From the NCBI GenBank assembly GCA_963928055.1, contig CAWVDN010000001.1:558001-622000 (forward strand): a stretch of 64,000 bases of DNA, in the 5' to 3' direction. Source of the stretch: Scatomonas sp963928055. GTDB lineage: Bacteria > Bacillota > Clostridia > Lachnospirales > Lachnospiraceae. Below are positions 9,044-17,178 of the stretch, one piece after another. The notes under the pieces are model-generated. The model was not told where the DNA came from and did not search any database. It worked only from the letters and a program-made list of their open reading frames with translations. Both the position numbers and the translations under genes were made by a program. Each line of letters opens with the position of its first letter. Position 1 is the first letter of the stretch.

Positions 9044-11245
9044 TTATTTCCGTTTATGTTTTTTCTTTTCCGGCAGTACCGGGGCGGGTTCACGGTCCGT
9101 CACCCGGTGTTTTCCCAGACGGGTCTTCATCACATACCAGAGGGCTCCTGTCAGGCACACCGAGGTATAGGCTCCGCATACGATACCCACCATGATGGGC
9201 AGGGCAAACTCCTGCACGGAGGGCACGCCCATCAGGAACAGGACAAAGATCGTCATAAAGGTAGTCAGAGAAGAATACAGGGTCCTGGTAAGGGTCTGGG
9301 TGATGGAAGCGTCCACCACCGTCCGCAGGCTCTCCTTCTTCATAGCCGGAAGGTTCTCCCGGATCCGGTCAAAGATGACAATGGTAGAGTTAATGGAATA
9401 TCCCAGGATCGTCAGCATGACCGCGATAAAGGTATTCCCCACGGAATACCGGAACCAGGCGTAAAAGCTCAGGACCACGATCACATCGTGGAGCAGGGCC
9501 AGGATGGCGCTGGTGGCGAAGCGGATATCCCGGAAGCGGATCCAGATATAGATCAGCATCAGGATCACGGCGATCACCACTGCCAGAACCGCGTGCCGCC
9601 GCATTTCACTGCTCATGGTGGCGGAGATATTTTCCGCTGTGATCGCTTTCTGATCCACCTGGCTGAAATTCTCCGCCAGGGCGGAATTCAGGTTCTCCCG
9701 CTCCTCGGAGGACAGTTCCCGGGTCTTTATAATGACCTGGCTGCCGCCCTCCACCTTCTGAAACTGAATGTTGCTGTCGCCGGTGATCCCGGAGACTACG
9801 GGCTGCACTTTCTCGTCCAGATCAGACAGGCTCAGATCTTCCCCGAAATCCACGGTGGTGGCTGTGCCTCCGATAAAGTCCAGGCTGAAATTCAAACTCT
9901 TGCCGCTCTGGGCCTGGTGCACCGCCAGACCTACCGGGGCCGACAGCACCAGAAGGGCCGACAGCACAAATACCAGATGGCGTTTCCCTACGAAATGGAA
10001 AGGCTTTCTGGGCCTGATCTTTCCGTAGAGTTTTTCGCTTCTGGCGCCCAGGCCGTAAAAGGCATAGCTGAGCCACCGGGAAACTGCCAGCGCGGAAAAC
10101 ATGGACAGGAGCACGCCGATGGCCAGCGTCACGGCGAATCCCCGGATGCTGCCGTTGCCCAGGGCGTACAGCACCGCGGCGGCGATCAGAGTGGTGATGT
10201 TTCCGTCAAAAATAGCGGAAAAGGCCTTGTGGAAACCGGCCTGAATGGAAGAGCGGATGCTCTTTCCCGCCGTCAGCTCCTCCCGGGTCCTGGCGTAAAT
10301 GATCACGTTGGCGTCCACCGCCATGCCGATGGTCAGTACCACGCCGGCAATGCCCGGCAGGGTCAGGGTGATATCAAAGGCATTCAGGAAGATCAGATCC
10401 AGGAAGGCAAAGATCACCAGTGCCCAGGCGGCCGCCAGACCGGAGATCCGGTAGACGCAGATCATAAAGACGCAGACGATCAGCAGGCCGATGGTGCCGG
10501 CGATGACGCTGGTGGACAGAGCGTCCTGGCCCAGCTGCGCTCCCACCACGTTGGAGTACACTTCCTCCAGCTCCAGGGACAGTGCGCCGATGCGGATGGT
10601 GGAAGCCAGTTCTCTGGCCTCCTCCAGGCTGGCCATACCGTTGATGACCGCCTGGCCGTTGGTAATGGCGTCGTTGACCACGGGACTGCTGACGGTCTGC
10701 CCGTCATAGACGATGGAGATCCTTTTTCCTATATTGGCTGCGGTGGCCGTGGCAAATTTACTGGTGCCCTCACTGGTCAGGGTCAGTTCCACCTCGTATT
10801 CCCTCTGGCCGGTGGTTTCGTCCACCCGGGCGATGCCCTCCGCTCCGGCAATGTCCGTGCCGTCCAGCACGGTCTCCCCGTCCTCATCCACGAACTCCAG
10901 GGATCCGGGCTTTCCCAGTTCCTCCAGGATCGCGTTGGCGTCTGTGGCTCCCGGGATCTCGATACTGATGCGGTTGGTCCCCTGCTGGTACACCAGAGCT
11001 TCATTGCTGTACTGCTGCACACGCTGTTCCATTTTGTTTACCGTGTCGTCCATATCCTCCTGGGAGGGGTTGTCCTCCACCGCCTGGTAGGTAATGCTGA
11101 CTCCGCCGGACAGATCCAGTCCTGTGCGGATATTTCCCATGCTTCCCGTACCGGTGGGGCCCCAGCCTTTTATGGCGGTAAAACCAAGCAGCGCCGTCAG
11201 CACCAGGCTGAGGAGCAATACGATCACACTTTTTTTCCTGTTCAT
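9044..11245 (-). CDS. secDF: Fused protein-export membrane protein SecDF
   Basis: A 733-residue fusion of SecD (about residues 1-400) and SecF (about 415-733), accessory subunits of the Sec translocase that use ion flow to pull proteins across the membrane. SecD features are the LGLDLSGGVS-like GLDLSGGVSITYQ, the large periplasmic P1 domain and LPGIAGVVLTIGMAVDANVIIYAR. SecF features are DFIGGTATTVDF and LGYSINSTIVIFDRIRENL. Many Clostridia carry secD and secF separately, so the fusion is worth noting but is known elsewhere in Firmicutes. It directly follows the SCIFF maturase gene, a conserved order. Confidence 0.96.
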   Translation of the reverse strand: MNRKKSVIVLLLSLVLTALLGFTAIKGWGPTGTGSMGNIRTGLDLSGGVSITYQAVEDNPSQEDMDDTVNKMEQRVQQYSNEALVYQQGTNRISIEIPGATDANAILEELGKPGSLEFVDEDGETVLDGTDIAGAEGIARVDETTGQREYEVELTLTSEGTSKFATATAANIGKRISIVYDGQTVSSPVVNDAITNGQAVINGMASLEEARELASTIRIGALSLELEEVYSNVVGAQLGQDALSTSVIAGTIGLLIVCVFMICVYRISGLAAAWALVIFAFLDLIFLNAFDITLTLPGIAGVVLTIGMAVDANVIIYARTREELTAGKSIRSSIQAGFHKAFSAIFDGNITTLIAAAVLYALGNGSIRGFAVTLAIGVLLSMFSALAVSRWLSYAFYGLGARSEKLYGKIRPRKPFHFVGKRHLVFVLSALLVLSAPVGLAVHQAQSGKSLNFSLDFIGGTATTVDFGEDLSLSDLDEKVQPVVSGITGDSNIQFQKVEGGSQVIIKTRELSSEERENLNSALAENFSQVDQKAITAENISATMSSEMRRHAVLAVVIAVILMLIYIWIRFRDIRFATSAILALLHDVIVVLSFYAWFRYSVGNTFIAVMLTILGYSINSTIVIFDRIRENLPAMKKESLRTVVDASITQTLTRTLYSSLTTFMTIFVLFLMGVPSVQEFALPIMVGIVCGAYTSVCLTGALWYVMKTRLGKHRVTDREPAPVLPEKKKHKRK

Positions 11246-11263
11246 GTAATTCTGCCTTCTTTC

Positions 11264-12616
11264 TTATGCCAGCGCAGCCTTGATCATCAGGGCGCACTCG
11301 ATCCTTTTTCTCTGCATGACGCAGCCGATCTCATAAACATCGTCGATCTTTCCGGTGAAATTATAGGAATTGGCCGCGCAGCCTCCGCTGCAGTAAAAAC
11401 GGGCGAAGCAATCTGCGCATTCCTTTTTTGCGTACACATTGCATTTTTTAAATTCCTGACAGATATCCTGCCGCAGGACGCCTTCCTCCACATTGCCCAG
11501 GAGGAACTTTTCCTCCCCTACAAACTGATGGCAGGGATACAGATCCCCCCAGGGGGTCACCGCCAGATACTCGGTGCCGGAACCGCAGCCGGAAAGACGC
11601 TTGTACACACAGGGTCCGCCGGTCAGGTCGATCATAAAGTGGAAGAACTGAAAGCCTCTGCCTTCCTTCTCCCGGCGGATCATCTCCTGTGCCAGGAGAT
11701 CATACTGCTCCAGGATCACCGGAAGGTCTTCCCGGCGGATCGCATAATCCTCTGTGGGCGGGGCCACCACCGGCTCCACGGAGATCTGCTGAAATCCCAG
11801 ATCCGCCAGATGCAGCACGTCTTTGGCAAAATCCAGGTTATAGTGGGTAAAGGTCCCTCTGACGTAATAGTTCTGCTGATGGCGGCTCTCAGCGAATTTC
11901 TGAAATTTGGGAACGATGAGATCGTAGCTTCCCGCTCCCTTTCGGAAGGGCCTCATGCGGTCATGGACCTCCTTCCGGCCATCGATGCTCAGGACCACAT
12001 TTCCCATCTCCCGGTTGCAGAATTCCATCACCTCATCGTTGAGAAGCACTCCGTTGGTGGTAAGGGTAAAGCGGAACCGCTTGTCGTGAAGCTTTTCCTG
12101 CTCTCTTCCGTAAGCCACCAGCTGTTTGACTACCTCCCAGTTCATGAGAGGCTCGCCGCCGAAGAAATCCACCTCCAGGTTCCTCCGGTTGCCGGAGTTG
12201 GCAATGAGAAAATCCAGGGCCTTTTTCCCCACCTCAAAAGACATGAGGGCTCTCCTGCCGTGGTATTCCCCCTCCTCGGCAAAGCAGTAGCGGCAGGCCA
12301 GGTTACAGTCATGAGCGATATGCAGGCAGAGCGCCTTTACCACTGTAGGGCGTTCCTGAAAGAGATCGATGGCGTTCCGGTAAACATCCTCCGTAAAGAG
12401 CATGCCTTCCTGGCAGAGTTCCTGACATTCCCCGTAAGTTTCCGCCACTTCAGAGGCCGGATACCGGTCTTCCAGGTCTTTCTGAATTTCTTCCACAGAC
12501 TTGTTTTCGTCCATAAGCCCCAGCACATCGTAGCACAGGTCGTCCACCACATGGACGGAACCGCTGTTCACATCCAGCACCAGGTTATATCCGTTATTTT
12601 TATATCGATAGATCAC
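11264..12616 (-). CDS. scfB: SCIFF peptide maturase (radical SAM thioether-forming enzyme)
   Basis: About 450 residues. A radical-SAM SPASM enzyme that installs thioether cross-links in the SCIFF precursor encoded next to it. The [4Fe-4S] motif is CNLACRYCFA, preceded by LCLHIAHD. The C-terminal SPASM cluster cysteines run from SGCGSGTEYLAVTPWGDLYPCHQ to CADCFARFYCSGGCAANSYN. The N-terminal NNGYNLVLDVNSGSVHVVDD is the RRE-like peptide-binding region of this family. I favour the GTG at 12616, with GGAAAGG 9 nt upstream, because family members begin at this IYxYKNNGYN stretch. An upstream ATG at 12649 is the alternative. The precursor is 136 bp upstream, separated by a perfect hairpin. Confidence 0.93.
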   Translation of the reverse strand: MIYRYKNNGYNLVLDVNSGSVHVVDDLCYDVLGLMDENKSVEEIQKDLEDRYPASEVAETYGECQELCQEGMLFTEDVYRNAIDLFQERPTVVKALCLHIAHDCNLACRYCFAEEGEYHGRRALMSFEVGKKALDFLIANSGNRRNLEVDFFGGEPLMNWEVVKQLVAYGREQEKLHDKRFRFTLTTNGVLLNDEVMEFCNREMGNVVLSIDGRKEVHDRMRPFRKGAGSYDLIVPKFQKFAESRHQQNYYVRGTFTHYNLDFAKDVLHLADLGFQQISVEPVVAPPTEDYAIRREDLPVILEQYDLLAQEMIRREKEGRGFQFFHFMIDLTGGPCVYKRLSGCGSGTEYLAVTPWGDLYPCHQFVGEEKFLLGNVEEGVLRQDICQEFKKCNVYAKKECADCFARFYCSGGCAANSYNFTGKIDDVYEIGCVMQRKRIECALMIKAALA

Positions 12617-12655
12617 AGAATTTATCCTTTCCTTGTTTTCCATATACATTGGGAC

Positions 12656-12683
12656 GGCCCGGAAAACCTGAGTTTTCCGGGCC
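12656..12683 (-). promoter_or_regulatory. Perfect hairpin between SCIFF precursor and maturase genes
   Basis: A 12-bp perfect inverted repeat (GGCCCGGAAAAC / GTTTTCCGGGCC) with a 4-nt loop lies 73 nt downstream of the precursor stop and just before the maturase. No T-run follows on either strand, so it is not a canonical full terminator. Inference: it stabilises the 3' end of the precursor message or attenuates read-through, so that far more substrate than enzyme is made. Confidence 0.6.
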
Positions 12684-12752
12684 TCTTCGCGACAGGGGCA
12701 TTCTCCCCGCGTACGCGCTGCGGATGCCTGCCTGGCACCCTTTCGCTTTGTC

Positions 12753-12899
12753 TTATTTCGTATTCTCGCAGCTCTGGTTTCCTACGGTGCAGGAAGTTTT
12801 GCATGCGGACTGGCAGGAAGTCTGGCACTCGCCGCAGCCGCCTTTCTTTACCGTATTCTGCAGATTCTTCGTATTCAGAGTCTTAATATGTTTCATCAT
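12753..12899 (-). CDS. scfA: SCIFF ranthipeptide precursor (six cysteines in forty-five residues)
   Basis: A 48-residue ribosomal peptide. The leader MMKHIKTLNTKNLQNTVKKG is followed by a core with six cysteines at positions 22, 25, 29, 33, 37 and 44 (CGECQTSCQSACKTSC, then SC near the end). This is the near-universal Clostridial SCIFF family. The maturase downstream joins cysteine sulfurs to neighbouring residues to make thioether rings. Two adjacent ATGs (12899, 12896) follow a strong AAGGAGG. Its biological role is unsettled; ranthipeptides have been linked to quorum-like control in some Clostridia. It is too short for most gene finders. Confidence 0.95.
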   Translation of the reverse strand: MMKHIKTLNTKNLQNTVKKGGCGECQTSCQSACKTSCTVGNQSCENTK

Positions 12900-12961
12900 C
12901 CGTTCCTCCTTCATGTTCTGGTATGTACCTGCCCCGGAGTTTCTGTTCCGGAAACGGATAC

Positions 12962-12994
12962 CGGCAGACCCACTCTGCCGTGACCATTATATCA
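12962..12994 (-). promoter_or_regulatory. Extended -10 promoter and 5'-UTR hairpin of the SCIFF transcript
   Basis: On the minus strand TGATATAAT (12994-12986) is an extended -10 element with no good -35. It is followed at 12980-12962 by the hairpin CGGCAGA-GTGGG-TCTGCCG. The start codon is about 85 nt downstream of the promoter, leaving an untranslated leader of roughly 80 nt that begins with this stem. The hairpin may protect the 5' end of the abundant SCIFF message. Confidence 0.5.
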
Positions 12995-13024
12995 TAGCCC
13001 CTGGCATTTTTAAAGTATTTTTTC

Positions 13025-13405
13025 TCATGCCAGCATTCCTCCGGCCATTCCCCCGGCACAGCAAAGCAGAAACGCGGAAAACACCCGGCCTGCCCCGCCG
13101 AACTCCCCCGGCGCGGCGACGGCGGAAAGGATCATCAGCAGGACAAAATAACCGGCTCCCAGGATCAGACCCCAGAGAAATTTGTTTTTCCCCACCCCTT
13201 TCCCCAGAAGATACCCTCCCAGGAAACAGCTGACCAGATAAATGACCATGACCCCGGCTGTCACTGCTGCCCAGGGCATTTTCAGCTTCAGGAGCAGCAG
13301 GGCCATGAGCATCAGCAGCAGGGCTGTAACCGTATAGGAGGCCAGAAGTCCCTTGACAACAGATAGTATCTTCCGTCTTGAAAAAGACACTTTTCTATTT
13401 TCCAT
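13025..13405 (-). CDS. TIGR04086-type small membrane protein
   Basis: A 126-residue protein with four hydrophobic segments (LLASYTVTALLLMLMALLLL, AVTAGVMVIYLVSCFLGGYL, FLWGLILGAGYFVLLMILSA, VFSAFLLCCAGGMAGGMLA) and a basic N terminus. Composition and its place next to scfA/secDF match the TIGR04086 membrane family that accompanies SCIFF genes in Clostridia. Function is unknown; a link to export or processing of the peptide is inference from synteny only. The ribosome site GGGAGGG lies inside a hairpin (13411-13441). Confidence 0.8.
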   Translation of the reverse strand: MENRKVSFSRRKILSVVKGLLASYTVTALLLMLMALLLLKLKMPWAAVTAGVMVIYLVSCFLGGYLLGKGVGKNKFLWGLILGAGYFVLLMILSAVAAPGEFGGAGRVFSAFLLCCAGGMAGGMLA

Positions 13406-13410
13406 AAAGA

Positions 13411-13441
13411 AACCCTCCCATATAGAATATATGGAAGGGTT
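13411..13441. promoter_or_regulatory. 31-nt hairpin that buries the ribosome site of the TIGR04086 gene
   Basis: AACCCT(C/T)CCATATA and its complement form a 14-bp stem with one mismatch around a GAA loop. On the plus strand it is followed by GTTCTTTTTATC. On the minus strand its 3' arm contains GGGAGGG, the ribosome site of the gene starting at 13405. It may end transcription of the upstream secreted-protein gene, or restrain translation of the membrane protein. Confidence 0.55.
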
Positions 13442-13451
13442 GTTCTTTTTA

Positions 13452-14873
13452 TCACTCTATTTTGCAGTCTTTTCGGAATTGCTCTCTTTCCCTCTGTACC
13501 GCCGCCCGGAAAAAATTTCTCTTCTTTTCCACCTGCAGCCGGAGCAGAACACTGCCTCCCAGCAGAGCCGCGGCAGCACTTAAGCTGTAGGGCAGCAGAT
13601 AGTTCAGGTCTCCCGTGGGCACAGCCTCCGCCGGGCGCAGGGGGGTGACACTTCCGTTGGTGACCACCGTCTGCGCGGAAGAGTTTCCGCTGTCCGGGTA
13701 GGATTCCTCCGGAGCTGTCCCGCTGCTTTCAGGCGTTTCCTCAGATCCGCCCAGGATCTGCGAGCCGCCTCCTACCAGATCCACTCCCGGCAGGCTTCTC
13801 ACCTGCAGCACGGCCGTCCAAAGTCCTGCGTTTTCCCCGGCGGCTGTGGGCTCCTCCTCTGCCGCGGGAACAGGTTCCGCAGTCTCCACGGGAACGGGCG
13901 TTTCCGCCGCTGTGGGGGCCGGCGTCGGCGTTTCCGGCTGTTTTTCTCTTGTCTTTGCCTTTGCCGCAGGGGCGGGAGTCGTCTCCGCCTCCTCTTTTAA
14001 TCCCTCCGTCTTGGTTTCTCCGGAAACCGGAGCTTCCGATCCTGCCGCTTCCGGTTTTTCTTCCTTCTCAGGCTTTTCCGCAGGGGCCGGCGTCGACGTC
14101 ACAACTTCTTCCGGCTCCTCCTCTTTTTCAGGCTTTTCTGTGGAAGTCGGCGTCGGCGTTACTTCCTCCTTCGGATCCTCCTTCTCAGGCTCCTCCGTGG
14201 GGGCCGGCGTCGGCGTTACTTCCTCTTCCGGATCCTCCTCCTTCTCAGGCTCCTCCGTGGGAGCCGGCGTCGGCGTTACTTCCTCTTCCGGATCCTCCTC
14301 CTTCTCAGGCTCCTCCGTGGGAGTCGGCGTCGGCGTTACTTCCTCTTCCGGATCCTCTTCCTTCTCGGGCTCCTCCGTAGGAGTCGGCGTCGGACTCACG
14401 GCAGGCGCAGGGGTGGGAGCCGCAGTGGGCGTCGGCACCGGACTTATGGTAGGGGTTGGAACCGCAGGGGTCTCCGTTTCTTCCTCCCTCTGCCCTATGA
14501 ACTCTTCTAAGGTCATAAAAGGAAGCTTGTATTTCTCCAACTCCTTTTTTTCTGTTTCCGTCAATTCTGTATCCTCGCAGAGCACCAGCAGATACTGGGT
14601 CTCCGAGCTTTCCTCCGCAGGCGATTCCGCGGCGGCTTCACTTTTCCCCAGAAAATATCTCCGCACGGCCTCCAGGGATCGCAGCGCTTCTCTGCTGGAA
14701 TCCCCCTTATTTTGGTCGTTTCCCTCCGATTTATCCAGATAAGCGACGATCCGATCCGGGGTTTCCGCTGAAACTTCTGTCTCCGCAAAGACCGGCAGGA
14801 CTCCGGCGGAAACCAGAGCGGCTGTCAGGCCTGCGCTTAACATTTTCACAACATTTTTCTTCTGTTTTTTCAT
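13452..14873 (-). CDS. Secreted, membrane-anchored Pro/Thr/Glu-repeat protein
   Basis: About 473 residues. It begins with a signal peptide (MKKQKKNVVKMLSAGLTAAL then VSAGVLPVFAE). A short globular part to about residue 130 ends in VLCEDTELTETEKKEL. It is followed by a long low-complexity region of TPTPTPTEEPEKEEDPEEEV units, then a transmembrane helix (LLPYSLSAAAALLGGSVLLR) and a basic tail of about 25 residues. VPTGD before the helix resembles a degenerate sortase signal, but the long tail argues for simple membrane anchoring. The repeats are charge-patterned spacers, as in wall-spanning stalks. The ATG at 14873 has GAGG 8 nt upstream. No enzymatic domain recognised. Confidence 0.75.
   Translation of the reverse strand: MKKQKKNVVKMLSAGLTAALVSAGVLPVFAETEVSAETPDRIVAYLDKSEGNDQNKGDSSREALRSLEAVRRYFLGKSEAAAESPAEESSETQYLLVLCEDTELTETEKKELEKYKLPFMTLEEFIGQREEETETPAVPTPTISPVPTPTAAPTPAPAVSPTPTPTEEPEKEEDPEEEVTPTPTPTEEPEKEEDPEEEVTPTPAPTEEPEKEEDPEEEVTPTPAPTEEPEKEDPKEEVTPTPTSTEKPEKEEEPEEVVTSTPAPAEKPEKEEKPEAAGSEAPVSGETKTEGLKEEAETTPAPAAKAKTREKQPETPTPAPTAAETPVPVETAEPVPAAEEEPTAAGENAGLWTAVLQVRSLPGVDLVGGGSQILGGSEETPESSGTAPEESYPDSGNSSAQTVVTNGSVTPLRPAEAVPTGDLNYLLPYSLSAAAALLGGSVLLRLQVEKKRNFFRAAVQREREQFRKDCKIE
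14104..14400. repeat. 60-bp in-frame tandem repeats (VNTR) in the secreted-protein gene
   Basis: Three 60-bp units lie in exact register at 14221-14280, 14281-14340 and 14341-14400, differing at a few bases. A 57-bp unit (one codon shorter) spans 14164-14220 and a more diverged unit 14104-14163. Each encodes the peptide TPTPxPTEEPEKEEDPEEEV. Unit length is a multiple of three, so copy-number changes keep the frame and only alter stalk length. Confidence 0.85.
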
Positions 14874-14947
14874 AAATAGATCCTCTTTGTACACCTCTGG
14901 CAGGCTGAATTTTGCGCTGTCACGGCGTCAGAATTTTATCGGCCTAT

Positions 14948-14956
14948 ATTATAGCA
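14948..14956 (-). promoter_or_regulatory. Extended -10 promoter for the secreted-protein gene
   Basis: The minus strand reads TGCTATAAT, a consensus extended -10, about 75 nt before the start codon at 14873. There is no convincing -35 hexamer; an A-rich tract follows the upstream terminator. Confidence 0.45.
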
Positions 14957-14970
14957 TATTTTTCCACATG

Positions 14971-14997
14971 AAAAAAGCCCTATTTACGGGCTTTTTT
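14971..14997. terminator. Bidirectional intrinsic terminator
   Basis: AAAAAAGCCC-TATTTAC-GGGCTTTTTT: a 10-bp stem with an A-run and T-run on opposite sides, so it works in both directions. It separates the dnaJ-like gene (15152-16162, minus strand) from the secreted-protein gene. The remaining 15003-15151 is AT-rich and shows no gene. Confidence 0.8.
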
Positions 14998-15151
14998 CAT
15001 TTTTTTCTCTGACTACAGGAACTTGTGGTGCTTTATGTCATCCTATACAGGATATAGAGTTTCCTGTAATATTTTTAAATAATCTGTAACTTTTTTAATA
15101 TTCTTTTCAATCTTTTTTCACGTATTTTCTTTACTGTTTCTTCGAACTTCC

Positions 15152-16162
15152 TCAGGCGGCGCTCCATCTCCTTCCGCTTTTCCTGCAGGCCGCCTCGAAT
15201 TCCCGAAGTTTCTGTTCCGCTTCGGGGCTCAGGTCCCTGGGCACCTGAACCTGTACGGTCACATACTGATCTCCGTGAACCGAAGGATCCTTCATGGAAA
15301 CAATACCCTTTCCCTTCAGGCGGATCCTGGATCCGGACTGGGTGCCCTTTCTGATCTTACAGATCACGCTGCCGCCCAGGGTCTGCACCACTGCTTCCCC
15401 GCCGAAGACTGCCGTGGTAAAGGGGATCGTGACCGCGGAATACAGATCGATCCCTTTCCGGGTAAATCCGGGTTTTTCTTCAATATGGACCTTCATCATC
15501 AGATCCCCTGCCTCTCCGCCGCCGGATCCGGGCATTCCCTTCCCCCGGAGACGGATGCTCTGTCCCTGATCGATGCCTGCGGGAATGTGGACCTGAAGGC
15601 TCTGGGTGCTTCCATCCTCCCTTCGGAAGTGAAGCACTTTATCAGCGCCGAAAGCCGCTTCGTCAAAAGACACCGTGATCTCTGTGTTCAGATCCGCTCC
15701 CTTCGTCCTGCCGGTTCCTCCATACCCGCCGTAAAAATGACCGCCCCGGAAGCCGTGACCCTCGTCCTGTCCCCGGAACATACCGCCGAAGAGATCCCCG
15801 AAAATATCGTCCATACGCGGATCATCCCCGGAAAAATGGTACGCCCGGTATCCGCCGGTTCCGCCGTCGCGGAATCCTCCGAATCCTTCAAAGCCGTCAA
15901 ACCCGCCGGCACCGGCCTGCCCTGCTCCGCTGCCGTCAAAAGCCGCCTGGCCAAACTGATCGTACAGCTTCTTTTTTTCGGGATCGCCGAGAATGTTGTA
16001 GGCTTCCGTCACTTCTTTAAAATGCCGCTCCGCCGCCGGATCCCCGGGATTGGTATCCGGATGATATTTTTTCGCCAGCTTCCTGTATGCCTTTTTAATA
16101 GTCCCCGGGTCCGCGTCTCTGGCGACGCCCAGGACTTCATAATAATCTCTCTTTGCTGCCAT
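15152..16162 (-). CDS. DnaJ/CbpA-type J-domain co-chaperone
   Basis: About 336 residues. The J domain at the N terminus has RDYYEVLGV, KKAYRKLAKKYHPD with the HPD signature, and FKEVTEAYNILGDPEKKKLYD. A Gly/Phe-rich linker follows (FGGFRDGGTGGYRAYHF), then two C-terminal peptide-binding beta domains (GADLNTEITVSFDEAAFG, GKGMPG, IRLKGKGIV). The four CxxCxGxG zinc repeats of DnaJ are absent, so it is a type II/CbpA-like partner of DnaK. The ATG at 16162 has GAGGTG about 6 nt before it; the frame extends three codons further to a GTG. It stands alone, not beside dnaK or grpE. Confidence 0.9.
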   Translation of the reverse strand: MAAKRDYYEVLGVARDADPGTIKKAYRKLAKKYHPDTNPGDPAAERHFKEVTEAYNILGDPEKKKLYDQFGQAAFDGSGAGQAGAGGFDGFEGFGGFRDGGTGGYRAYHFSGDDPRMDDIFGDLFGGMFRGQDEGHGFRGGHFYGGYGGTGRTKGADLNTEITVSFDEAAFGADKVLHFRREDGSTQSLQVHIPAGIDQGQSIRLRGKGMPGSGGGEAGDLMMKVHIEEKPGFTRKGIDLYSAVTIPFTTAVFGGEAVVQTLGGSVICKIRKGTQSGSRIRLKGKGIVSMKDPSVHGDQYVTVQVQVPRDLSPEAEQKLREFEAACRKSGRRWSAA

Positions 16163-16238
16163 AGCCATCACCTCATATTTTATTTAACAGAAAAGCCTGC
16201 CACTGCAGACTTTTACATTTTCTATCTGTTCTATATAT

Positions 16239-16267
16239 AATATAACAGTATGGCTATGTTATGTCAA
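16239..16267 (-). promoter_or_regulatory. Sigma-A promoter of the J-domain gene, with an overlapping dyad
   Basis: On the minus strand a perfect -35 TTGACA (16267-16262) is separated by 17 bp from TATATT (16244-16239), about 75 nt before the start codon. A symmetric ATAACA...TGTTAT lies inside the spacer, a plausible operator. No CIRCE element is visible. Confidence 0.75.
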
Positions 16268-16354
16268 GTTCTCCCGAAAAAAATTTTCCGGCTCCTCTGC
16301 CGCTTTCCGCTCCTCGGAATAGGAAAAGGGCTGTTCATAACGCGGAACCGGGCG

Positions 16355-16984
16355 TCATTTCTTTTTTGCGATGTCCTCCCAGGCCTCGTCGTCGATCTCC
16401 TCCCGGCGGAACAGTTTCCGCCGGTCCGCCTCCGTGATCTTCCGGATCACCCGGCAGGGATTTCCGGCGGCAATACACCAGTCAGGGATATCCCTGGTGA
16501 CCACGCTGCCTGCGCCGATGACCACGTTGCTCCCCACACGGACTCCGGGGCAGATCACGGAATTGCCGCCGATCCAGACATTGTCTCCGATGGCGACTTC
16601 TTTTCCGTATTCATACAGAGAATTGCGGGTATCCGGATGGACCGGATGACCGGCGGTGTAAATCGCCACATTGGGCGCCAACTGGCAGTTATCGCCGATG
16701 GTGACCCTGGCCACATCCAGGATGGTACAGTTGTAATTGGCAAAAAAGTTTTTCCCCACCCGAATATGCGTTCCGTAATCACAGTAAAAAGGCGGATTGA
16801 TCATGGCGTTCTCGGATCTTCCCAGCAGCTCTTTTACCACCTCCGCGATCCCCGCGAAATCGGAGCGGTCCATAAAATTCAGTCTCTGCAGGATCCTCCG
16901 GCAGACCGCCTGCTCCGCGAAAACCGCGTCGTCGGAAATGTAAGCCAGTCCCTGATCTCTTCGTTCTCTCATATCCATAAACAT
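16355..16984 (-). CDS. Maltose/galactoside O-acetyltransferase family protein
   Basis: A 209-residue left-handed beta-helix acetyltransferase (LacA/Maa type), which transfers acetyl from acetyl-CoA to a sugar hydroxyl. The N-terminal helix region (MRERRDQGLAYISDD) is followed by INPPFYCDYGTHIRVGKNFF, the catalytic-histidine loop AIYTAGHPVHP and hexapeptide repeats such as AIGDNVWIGGNSVICPGV and IGAGSVVTRDIPDWCIAAGN. Length is close to the usual 185-205. Two starts compete, ATG 16984 and ATG 16978, both near AGGAG. The natural acceptor sugar cannot be told. It is monocistronic. Confidence 0.9.
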   Translation of the reverse strand: MFMDMRERRDQGLAYISDDAVFAEQAVCRRILQRLNFMDRSDFAGIAEVVKELLGRSENAMINPPFYCDYGTHIRVGKNFFANYNCTILDVARVTIGDNCQLAPNVAIYTAGHPVHPDTRNSLYEYGKEVAIGDNVWIGGNSVICPGVRVGSNVVIGAGSVVTRDIPDWCIAAGNPCRVIRKITEADRRKLFRREEIDDEAWEDIAKKK

Positions 16985-17178
16985 GCATCTCCTGTCTGTA
17001 TTCTGATACGGATATTATACCTGACAGCCGCCGGAAAATCTTGCAGGATTCTTCTCTTTTTCTGTACGATCCTGCTCCTGCGGATTTTTTTCTTAATCTT
17101 TCCTATTTTCTGAAAAAGGTATATAATAAAAAAAGAAATCCGGCAGGAGAAATGCCGGGGAAAAGGAGATGATGGTGT

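Noticed and set aside
7334..12886. A 1850-codon plus-strand open frame
   Set aside because: It is antisense to recJ, secDF and scfB, which have clear family motifs; the frame is open only because of high GC and codon bias.
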